Assembly (NCBI RefSeq): GCF_023898315.1
Contig: NC_064619.1
Coordinates: 302,722,150 to 302,786,149 of the forward strand
DNA: 64,000 bases
Reading direction: 5' to 3'
Source: Schistocerca nitens
Taxonomy: Eukaryota > Arthropoda > Insecta > Orthoptera > Acrididae
Under the pieces are notes generated by a model. The model was not told the DNA's origin. It ran no database searches and worked only from the letters and a program-made list of their open reading frames with translations. Shown here piece by piece: positions 55,744-64,000 of this stretch (within the stretch, counting starts at the first letter, position 1; every line of letters starts with the position of its first letter). The translations under genes were made by a program, and so were the position numbers.

Positions 55744-58543
55744 ATGGCCTTGGGCAAGTACAGAAAGGGCAACAGCCTCAACGTGTGCGGGGCAAAGTCA
55801 GGACATGCGGGGACCAAGCAGCAATCGGTGTTGTAATTGTCAACTGTCGAAGCTGCGTTGGTCAAGTACCGGAACTTCAAGCGCTGATAGAAAGCACCGA
55901 AGCTGAAATCGTTATAGGTACAGAAAGCTGGCTTAAGCCAGAGATAAATTCTGCCGAAATTTTTACAAAGGTACAGACGGTGTTTAGGAAGGATAGATTG
56001 CATGCAACCGGTGGTGGAGTGTTCGTCGCTGTTAGTAGTAGTTTATCCTGTAGTGAAGTATAAGTGGATAGTTCGTGTGAATTATTATGGGTGGAGGTTA
56101 TACTTAACAACCGAGCTAGGTTAATAATTGGCTCCTTTTACCGACCTCCCGACTCAGCAGCGTTAGTGGCAGAACAACTGAGAGAAAATTTGGAATACAT
56201 TTCACATAAATTTCCTCAGCATGTTATAGTCTTAGGTGGAGATTTAAATTTACCAGATATAGACTGGGACACTCAGATGTTTAGGACGGGTGGTAGGGAC
56301 AGAGCATCGAGTGACATTATACTGAGTGCACTATCCGAAAATTACCTCGAGCAATTAAACAGAGAACCGACTCGTGGAGATAACATCTTGGACCTACTGA
56401 TAACAAACAGACCCGAACTTTTCGACTCTGTAAGTGCAGAACAGGGAATCAGTGATCATAAGGCCGTTGCAGCATCCCTGAATATGGAAGTTAATAGGAA
56501 TATAAAAAAAGGGAGGAAGGTTTATCTGTTTAGCAAGAGTAATAGAAGGCAGATTTCAGACTACCTAACAGATCAAAACGAAAATTTCTGTTCAGACACT
56601 GAAAATGTTGAGTGTTTATGGAAAAAGTTCAAGGCAATCGTAAAATGCGTTTTAGACAGGCACGTGCCGAGTAAAACTGTGAGGGACAGGAAAAACCCAC
56701 CGTGGTACAACAACGAAGTTAGGAAACTACTGCGAAAGCAAAGAGAGCTTCACTCCAAGTTTAAACGCAGCCAAAACCTCTCAGACAAACAGAAGCTAAG
56801 CGATGTCAAAGTTAGCGTAAGGAGGGCTATGCGTGAAGCGTTCAGTGAATTCGAAAGTAAAATTCTATGTACCGACTTGACAGAAAATCCAAGGAAGTTC
56901 TGGTCTTACGTTAAATCAGTAAGTGGCTCGAAACAGCATATCCAGACACTCCGGGATGATGATGGCATTGAAACAGAGGATGACATGCGAAAAGCTGAAA
57001 TACTAAACACCTTTTTCCAAAGCTGTTTCACAGAGGAAGACCGCACTGCGGTTCCTTCTCTAAATCCTTACACAGACGAAAAAATGGCTGACATCGAAAT
57101 AAGTGTCCAAGGAATAGAAAAGCAACTGGAATCACTCAACAGAGGAAAGTCCACTGGACCTGACGGGATACCAATGCGATTCTACACAGAGTACGCGAAA
57201 GAACTTGCCCCCCTTCTAACAGCCGTGTACCGCAAGTCTCTAGGGAACGGAGGGTTCCAAATGATTGGAAAAGAGCACAGGTAGTCCCAGTCTTCAAGAA
57301 GGGTCGTCGAGCAGATGCGCAAAACTATAGACCTATATCTCTGACGTCGATCTGTTGTAGAATTTTAGAACATGTTTTTTGCTCGAGTATCATGTCGTTT
57401 TTGGAAACCCAGAATCTACTATGTAGGAATCAACATGGATTCCGGAAACAGCGATCGTGTGAGACCCAACTCGCGTTATTTGTTCATGAGACCCAGAAAA
57501 TATTAGATACAGGCTCCCAGGTAGATGCTATTTTTCTTGACTTCCGGAAGGCGTTCGATACAGTTCCGCACTGTCGCCTGATAAACAAAGTGAGAGCCTA
57601 CGGAATATCACACCAGCTGTGTGGCTGGATTGAAGAGTTTTTAGCAAACAGAACACAGCATGTTGTTATCAATGGAGAGACGTCTACAGACGTTAAAGTA
57701 ACCTCTGGCGTGACACAGGGGAGTGTTATGGGACCATTGCTTTTCACAATATATATAAATGACCTAGTAGATAGTGTCGGAAGTTCCATGCGGCTTTTCG
57801 CGGATGATGCTATAGTATACAGAGAAGTTGCAGCATTAGAAAATTGTAGCGAAATGCAGGAAGATCTGCAGCGGATAGGCACTTGGTGCAGGGAGTGGCA
57901 ACTGTCCCTTAACATAGACAAATGTAATGTATTGCGAATACATAGAAAGAAGGATCCTTTATTGTATGATTATATGATAGCGGAACAAACACTGGTAGCA
58001 GTTACTTCTGTAAAATATCTGGGAGTATGCGTGCGGAACGATTTGAAGTGGAATGATCATATAAAATTAATTGTTGGTAAGGCGGGTACCAGGTTGAGAT
58101 TCATTGGGAGAGTGCTTAGAAAATGTAGTCCATCAACAAAGTAGGTGGCTTACAAAACACTCGTTCGACCTATACTTGAGTATTGCTCATCAGTGTGGGA
58201 TCCGTACCAGATCGGATTGACGGAGGAGATAGAGAAGATCCAAAGAAGAGCGGTGCGTTTCATCACAGGGTTATTTGGTAACCGTGATAGCGTTATGGAG
58301 ATGTTTAATAAACTCAAGTGGCAGACTCTGCAAGAGAGGCGCTCTGCATCGCGGTGTAGCTTGCTTGCCAGGTTTCGAGAGGGTGCTTTTCTGGATGAGG
58401 TATCGAATATATTGCTTCCCCCTACTTATACCTCCCGAGGAGATCACGAATGTAAAATTAGAGAGATTAGAGCGCGCACAGAGGCTTTCAGACAGTCGTT
58501 CTTCCCGCGAACCATACGCGACTGGAACAGGAAAGTGAGGTAA
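55713..58543 (+). pseudogene. LINE ORF2: APE endonuclease and reverse transcriptase
   Basis: The endonuclease part (55713-56500) has GTESWL, LGGDLNLPDIDW and ISDHKAV. After a linker the RT has KSTGPDGIP, QHGFRKQRSCETQ, FLDFRKAFDTVPH (motif A), GVTQGSVMGPLLF (motif B) and RLFADDA (motif C, FADD), with a C-terminal part VRPILEYCSSVWDPYQ. Three disabling changes are visible: an in-frame TAA at 56061, a one-base frameshift near 57245-57260 (the RVPNDWKRAQVVPV motif lies in the next frame), and a TAG at 58142. Otherwise it is intact over about 940 codons. A closely related but far older copy lies at 19.0-23.4 kb. Confidence 0.9.
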
Positions 58544-58618
58544 TGACAGTGGCACGTAAAGTGCCCTCCGCCACACACCGTTGGGTGGCTTGCAGAGTAT
58601 AAATGTAGATGTAGATGT

Positions 58619-59280
58619 ATCATTTTCGTAAATTATAGTTATTTCTATATTCTGAATACTATCAGAAATTGGAATTTTTGTAGAATGATTTTGTTCATAA
58701 ATTATTGGTCTATCAAATTCAGAATTAGTTTTACATGAAGCAAAAATATTAATTTCTTGATGAAAATGATCATATCGTCACTATATTTAATAAATTTTCA
58801 ATCTGATAAATTAAACATTATATTAACTGATTCAAATGGATAGATTTTAGGAACATTTTTAGCAATAGTTTTTTATTAGGTTCAGCAATTTGATTATTAA
58901 ATCCTTAAACTTTCCTAACACCATTTTCTTTATCTATGTATAATTTTTTTATCACTTTCGATACCCATTCTATTTAATTTTTAACTCCTTTATTATGAAT
59001 ATTTGGATATTTCGAGTGAATAAATTTTTCTAAATTTTTCAGACTATATTGATCAACAGGAATTTTTATTGTTCCTCCATGAGATTGCTGGTCAGAGCAT
59101 GAATGTGCTGATGCACAATAAGTTTTATAATTTTTTGTTTTATTATTTGGAGTTAAAATATTTGAATAAATACCCACTAGTGAAACACTTTTATATGTTT
59201 CTCCTAGGTCACAATTAACCTTTTCTTCAGAACATAAGAGTTGTCCCATAATTGGAATAATCTGCTGATTTATATTAGTA
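58619..59280 (-). pseudogene. Polinton fossil: minus-strand ORF remnant right of the LINE
   Basis: A 91-codon open stretch (59249-58974, MGQLLCSEEKVNCDLGETYK) is followed by worn coding-like sequence with words such as TNSEFDRPIIYEQNH. By strand and position it is the upstream part of the same gene block that continues at 54.1-52.8 kb beyond the LINE. The product is not identified. Confidence 0.4.
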
Positions 59281-59399
59281 ACAATTATGTAAGTAAATCA
59301 TAGATTGGGAACAAAAAGATAAGGAATCAGGAAATAAAATTAAAAAACCAACCTTATTTCAAAATCTACTCATGGTGGAATCAATGGGCCAAATGAATT

Positions 59400-59800
59400 T
59401 TGGAAAAGCAACATTAATGATTGATAATTAGATTTTACCACTTAGATGGTAAAATTGAAAAAATAATCATCTGAATGTTTGTTCTAAAAGTTCAATCAAT
59501 TAAAATATCGATAACTTCTAAAAAAATGTGGATCAGTTGAGGATAAAACCAATAAAAAATTGATAATTTTTTGAAAATTGTGATGAAATTATTCTATTGG
59601 TTGAATGTGAAGATAATTAAGTTGTAGTTTTTGATGATTTCATTGTTGAAAATCAAGATATAAGTAGAGAATATTTTACAAGAGGAAGACACAAAGAAAT
59701 AGAATGTTTTTATTTAACTCAAACTTATTCAGAAGTATCACAACAATCAGTTAGAGATAATGTCAATTTTTTAAATTTTTTAGACATTAAAACTTAAATC
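59400..59800 (+). pseudogene. Polinton fossil: A32/FtsK-type packaging ATPase
   Basis: The sequence around 59610-59780 carries VVFDDFIVENQ (Walker B: hydrophobic run then DD), then REYFTRGRHKEIECFYLTQTYSEV and RDNVNFLNF. 'YFTRGRH+...C.Y..Q.Y...P/Q..RDN.N' is the signature of the Polinton genome-packaging ATPase. The Walker A side is worn. Fossil, broken. Confidence 0.75.
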
Positions 59801-60439
59801 ATATCCATCATGAATTTCTTTGTGGTTATTTAAAACTTGATGAATGAACAGAATTATGTAGGGGAATTTGGACTAAAAATAAATTTCGTTTTATTATGAT
59901 ACATATGACAAGAGAATTTTTTTGACATTGAACATTTACAATGAACATAAATTTTTGAACATAAATGTTCAATATAAACATTAAACATACAATGTTTAAT
60001 GTGAACAAAAAACATAACTGTTAACTGTAAATTAAAAAGGATTATCATATTTTTTATTCTTCATAAACATTTTCAAAATGAGTTCCAGAAACTGTTAAAA
60101 AAGCCAAACGAAATAAAGAAATGAAATATGACTTCAAAATAGTGTTTAAGAAATGTAAAAAAAACAACAACAAAAAGACATGACATATTTAAAAGAAGGT
60201 CACCAAGTTACCAACAAAAAGTTACAAAGTAATTGAAGGAACCGGATAAATTGTTTAAAAAGCAATTGAAAAAGAATTGGGCAGTCGAAGAACATATGGT
60301 TCCTTATAATCGACATTCTTTAGAAGAATTTAATGATATTCTAACTATTAAATATTGTGAAAGTGCCAGAAGAGATTACATGTGAAGCAAATCAGAAATA
60401 AATTGTTTCTTAGAGAACTGTGAAAAATAAAATAGTATG

Positions 60440-60795
60440 TGGCAATGATGAGCAAAAGTGTAAATAAAAGTGTAAGAATATTAGAATTTATTAATCATAG
60501 TGAAAATAATATTTTTCGATTTAGACCTGTTGGAAAATGTAAATTTGTTAGAAAAGTACCAATAGAATTCGGTGGTGATAAACTAAAAATTGCTCAAAAA
60601 GAATAAGAAGGAAAAGATGGATTAATGAGTCTTTTAACTAGAAAACAAGTAACTAAGGACGATTTAGGAAAAGAAATTGATTCTCTTGATTTACAATATT
60701 ATGGAAGTATTTTATTTGATTCAAATGCTGCATATAATGAAAGTAATACAAATAAAATAAAGCTAAATAGAGGAATAAATGTAATTATTTGATAA
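60440..60795 (+). pseudogene. Polinton fossil: structural-type ORF of unknown role
   Basis: Words FRPVGKCKFVRKVPIEFGGDK, GLMSLLTRKQVTKDD and then YYGSILFDSNA follow the pattern of an uncharacterised Polinton protein I remember (a G-x-x-GLW-x-LLT block followed by ...D...Y..IL..TNA). Role unknown. Fossil, broken. Confidence 0.4.
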
Positions 60796-61519
60796 AAACA
60801 ATAATTAAAGAATATTGTGGTAGTTTTTCAGAAAGAAACCTTAACGATTATTTTGAAAAATTGTGAAGGTTTATTAGAAAATTATTGAGAAAAACCATTT
60901 GAATAAATTTTTGTGAACGATTTTAGAGGTCTAATTGAAAGATTAACTGTTATTTCATGGTGAAGAATAAAGGAAATTAAAAATTTGCGTAAGGAAAATG
61001 TCGCAATAACATAAATAGTAACAAATAAATTTAATAATTTTATTATTAACGATCTAAAAGAAATTTCTTACTACAATCGGTTTTTGAATAATCTACTACA
61101 CATATTTTCGAAAAGCGAAAATAATCGAAAAGTTTTAATTAATACTTTAACAAATACCATTTGAGATGCTTCTTCCAAGCCATCAATTTTGTGGCCAGTG
61201 ACCAAATTAGAAGAAAGATCAGCTATAGGAGATATAGTAATTATTCCATTAGGTGAAGGATGTAAAGTATGTGAAATTTCTTATAGAGATAATACATATC
61301 TAGGAAAAAAAATAAAGCAAATAAAAAATTACAATTATTTGAAACAGAAAGAACGACGAAAATAATTTTTCATTACGAGAAAAAATTGCTGCAAATAGAG
61401 TTAGAGGAATAATGTATAGTAATCGAAGATTAGGAAGGTGTTTAAATGTTGATAAAAATGTATGTGTTTATAAAAATTCTTTTATTATTTTCTAATCTAT
61501 ATAAATCAATAACATTTTA

Positions 61520-61960
61520 CTGATTATAATTTGCTAACAACTTGCAAAACTAAACAAAAATCATTTAAACGGAATCCCAACAATAAACAATTAAATATTA
61601 TTGAACCATCTTCAACTGATATTAAAAAAAGGAAAGAGAAGCAAAGTGATGGAAATTTACTTGTTTCATTATCTATTCCAGAAAGAGATTGTTTTATATT
61701 TGATGAACAAAAAAGAAACATGAACTTGGATGTTTTTGTTATAATTATACACAGTACATTATCTAGTAACAATTTCTGGTGGATCTGCTGCAATATAAGA
61801 TGCAGTTGTAAATCACAGAAAAGTGATAACATATTAGAAGAACAAAAAGACATAATCTGGAAATGGAAAAGTAAGGTAAAGGAATAAAAAAAATCAAACA
61901 AGAAATGGAAAAATTAAATAGTTTATCTAATTTAGTTATTCAAGAACTAGTTAATCAATA
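61520..61960 (+). pseudogene. Polinton fossil: small structural-type ORF
   Basis: An open stretch of 118 codons (61531-61887) and overlapping worn sequence contain a Gly/Ser/Ala-rich patch (gtggatctgctgcaat) and then LEEQK..HN.EMEK-type words. This resembles a short Polinton ORF with 'SGG..I..AV...K...LEE..RHN..ME'. The similarity is from memory and modest. Fossil. Confidence 0.4.
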
Positions 61961-61984
61961 AGAAATTATATATTTTTGTAGCGT

Positions 61985-62260
61985 TCTTATGATAGATAAA
62001 ATACCTAATGGGCCAAAAAATTTAGAGTGTGGAATATAAAATTTAAATACTTCTGGTTATGTTTACTAACTGGATTTGTTGTTATGAAAATTAAGATACA
62101 AAACTTGGTTTTGATATATATGGAGGAACTATTGTTGAAAAAACAATTTATACTATAAATATCGAGAGTATATGAGAATTCGATGAAGTAATTTGTGGAC
62201 ATTTGTTTTGAAATTATTATGTATGAATTATACCTTTAATGATATTTTAAATGTAATAAG
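61985..62260 (+). pseudogene. Polinton fossil: adenovirus-type cysteine protease
   Basis: IPNGPKNLECGI and NLNTSG match the start of the Polinton protease (family: PNGPKKxECGIVNLDxxxGPGTHW). ICGHLF near 62200 matches its active-site ICGHLCL. In the live family this enzyme processes capsid proteins. Part of the domain is missing from view and the copy is broken. Confidence 0.65.
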
Positions 62261-62599
62261 TACACATCTCACACAATAATGATTTTGAAAAAATAAAAGA
62301 TTCTCAATCATTAGATCCAAAAAATTATAATTATTCTTTTTGTTGTTGCAGAAAACATAAGCAGGTATTTGACATTAATGATTTTGATATTTGTTGATAT
62401 GTGTTGATGATAGATTTTATGAAATAACTCCTGGAATGCAAGGAATAAGAATAGTTTCCAAAACACATTTTTTAACCATTACATTATTAGTTTCTATTAA
62501 AACTGTTGCAGTTGATCCAAAGAATATTGTGTGTCGTAAAATAATTTAACTATTTATTACTTTTTACAAAAGAAGAATAATAATACCTTTGCTGTTTGA

Positions 62600-63595
62600 A
62601 GTGCCAAAAATTTACTGTACACCTCATTCTCATAGATTAACGACTCACAACGGCAAAAAAAAAATTGAGGAAATTTGCGCAATTTGTAGAACTTAAAAGA
62701 GTAAATTCATTACAAAAACTTTGTAAATGAAGGTCTAAATATACGTGAACTCGTTTTTAATGAATTACATAAACAAAATAGAAAGAATTATAAAAGGAAA
62801 AATTAATTTCTTTTGGAATAGTTGATTTATAGCAATGTGATATAGTTGAAATGATTTCTGGGAATTTGAAAGGAATTACGAAAATAAACAATGGATATAA
62901 ATATTCATTAACTACTATAGTTTTTTTCAAATTAAGCTAAGACAACTTCAGTTAAAGAGTAAATTGGTAATAATTAAGCTGATTCCATTGGGAAAATATT
63001 CAAGCCAAGAAAACCAAACAATCTGCAAACAGATAAATTAAATGTATTTTATAATGTAGAATTTCAAGAATTAGTTAAGAAATGTACATTAATCATTATT
63101 TAACTTTTAGTGAATTAAAATCAGCTGTTGTTGATTGAAAGAAAAAAATTCAAATCTGTTGACTTAGTTTTAAAATTAGTTATCGAATATAATATCAGAA
63201 AATATACATCATTCAAAATAAGACTGAAGGAGGTAAACATAATAACTGAAAAATCTTTTTGAAAACTGTTTGCATAACTCATTTTTTAGATACTCAGACT
63301 AAATAGAAATTGGTGATACAGTAAGAATAAAGGAATTAAATTTAATCTTTGAGAAAGTTTACACAGCAAAGTGGCAAATGTTACTCATTCAAATCAAATG
63401 CAGTATAAATTACATAAACAAGTTAAAGGAAATGTTTATGAACAATAAATATTGAAAAGAAATTGTGGAAATGTTTACCTTGCTGGAAATGTTTTAAATA
63501 AGAAAAAGTTAAAAACGTTTCTGTTAAATGGTAACAATTCGATAAATCTTAAAATTGTTGGGTGAACAAAACTATTGTAATTTTATGTTATCTTG
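62600..63595 (+). pseudogene. Polinton fossil: retroviral-type integrase
   Basis: In order: ELHKQNRKNYKRK; FGIVDL...CDIVEMISGN (core start, catalytic Asp); NGYKYSLTTIV; KPNNLQTDK (second Asp region); FQELVKKC; KSVDLVLKLVIEYNIRKYTSF; EIGDTVRIKELNLIFEK (C-terminal SH3-like part); and a chromodomain-like end (VKW...). This set of motifs in this order is typical of Polinton integrases. Broken, not functional. Confidence 0.75.
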
Positions 63596-63600
63596 TTAAA

Positions 63601-64000
63601 AATTTTATATTCTAATGGGGTAAGTTAGAGAAAATTTGAACATATTTGGTACAAAATAATATTCAATTGTTTATTGTTTCATTAAGGATGATACATTTAT
63701 TTTGATATTCAATGTCTAATTAATCCAAGGGCTTAAACTGTTATTTTCATAAAGTATGTGTATTAGATGCATGTAAAAATTCTTATGAATGATATTTAAA
63801 ATTTGAATTTGAAAAGAATACTTGGAAATATAGTTTTATATTGTAAGAAACATTGTTGATTTATTTTTTATTTTCCAGCAATTGTTCTGATGAATATTCA
63901 ACCAGAATATTTAAATAATTTTGCTTACAAACTATTATTATATTTTCTTTTATTCATTGAAATAAATTTATTGAATAAGGTACATAAGTAATTCTTAAAA
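63601..64000. other. Right edge, unassigned
   Basis: 400 bp of very AT-rich sequence after the integrase remnant. No terminal inverted repeat recognised. It could still be Polinton or host DNA. Confidence 0.35.

Larger units (their letters stand above)
54131..58618 (+). mobile_element. Near full-length CR1-like LINE inserted in the Polinton fossil
   Basis: 4.49 kb with two tandem 257-bp monomers at the 5' end (54131-54645), then ORF1 with an esterase domain (54758-55743), ORF2 with APE endonuclease and RT (55713-58543), a short 3' UTR and a tail of tgtagatgtagatgta. An esterase in ORF1 together with an APE/RT ORF2 and a short-repeat 3' tail point to the CR1 group. It has only a few disabling changes, so it is fairly young. 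No unambiguous target duplication is visible. Confidence 0.88.
52790..63600. mobile_element. Polinton/Maverick fossil, split by a LINE (52790-54130 and 58619-63600)
   Basis: An AT-rich, old and thoroughly broken copy. Minus-strand genes lie on the left (52.8-54.1 and 58.6-59.3 kb); plus-strand genes lie on the right: packaging ATPase, two structural-type ORFs, adenovirus-type protease, integrase. That combination is diagnostic of Polintons. I see no family-B DNA polymerase and no terminal inverted repeats, so the copy is partial or continues past the window edge. The LINE at 54131-58618 landed in it later and is far better preserved. Age: old, judged by breaks in every gene. Confidence 0.8.

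Noticed and set aside
52790-63600. Bacterial or symbiont contamination because of the low GC and phage-like ATPase
   Set aside because: The gene set is that of Polintons, all genes are decayed, and a typical insect LINE is inserted in the block.

Overview
The window looks like a stretch of a large, repeat-packed insect genome, most likely a grasshopper or locust (Orthoptera, possibly Schistocerca). One host gene is visible: a two-exon trypsin-like serine protease on the minus strand with a 4.5 kb intron. Several interspersed repeats match families I remember from Schistocerca sequence. The species call rests on memory, not on a search. Almost everything else is mobile DNA of different ages, nested inside itself.

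Layout. 1-245: tRNA-derived SINE material. 345-14945: an old, broken Gypsy-type LTR element (element A, plus strand). It carries a SINE at 1576-1743 with an 11-bp target duplication and a second, younger Gypsy-type element (element B, 4743-13975, minus strand) with a 4-bp duplication (aggc). 15.8-18.9 kb: a Penelope-like element (RT plus GIY-YIG nuclease) cut up by a LINE 3' end and another repeat. 19.0-23.4 kb: a decayed CR1-like LINE split by a 1.57 kb insert with inverted ends. 26045-26780: a solo LTR with 4-bp duplication (tggt). 27.2-28.6 kb: a dead Tc1-like element and a LINE scrap.

29.08-34.45 kb: the trypsin gene. Its intron holds a nearly complete Tc1-like element (30162-31556) and a LINE 3' fragment. 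34.9-38.5 kb: a Tc1 fragment, a short element with 28-bp inverted ends and tRNA-type SINE pieces.

39131-48973: the most unusual structure (element C). It is a Gypsy-type unit with gag in the middle and 2.7-2.8 kb inverted arms. Each arm consists of an LTR plus the family's 3' noncoding region, so both outer ends are the same (downstream) LTR end. It is flanked by a candidate 4-bp duplication (atat).

51.0-51.9 kb: a Tc1 fragment. 52.8-63.6 kb: an AT-rich, decayed Polinton/Maverick fossil. I can recognise its packaging ATPase, adenovirus-type protease, retroviral-type integrase and, less surely, capsid-related parts. It is split by a nearly full-length CR1-like LINE (54131-58618), which has two tandem 257-bp 5' monomers and an ORF1 with an SGNH-esterase domain.

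The genes do not form a pathway. The trypsin is an independent secreted digestive-type enzyme, and the rest are parasites' own replication genes. By preservation the insertion order is: Polinton, element A, Penelope and the old LINE first; then element B, the intron Tc1 element and the 54-58 kb LINE; element C and the solo LTR are also fairly recent.
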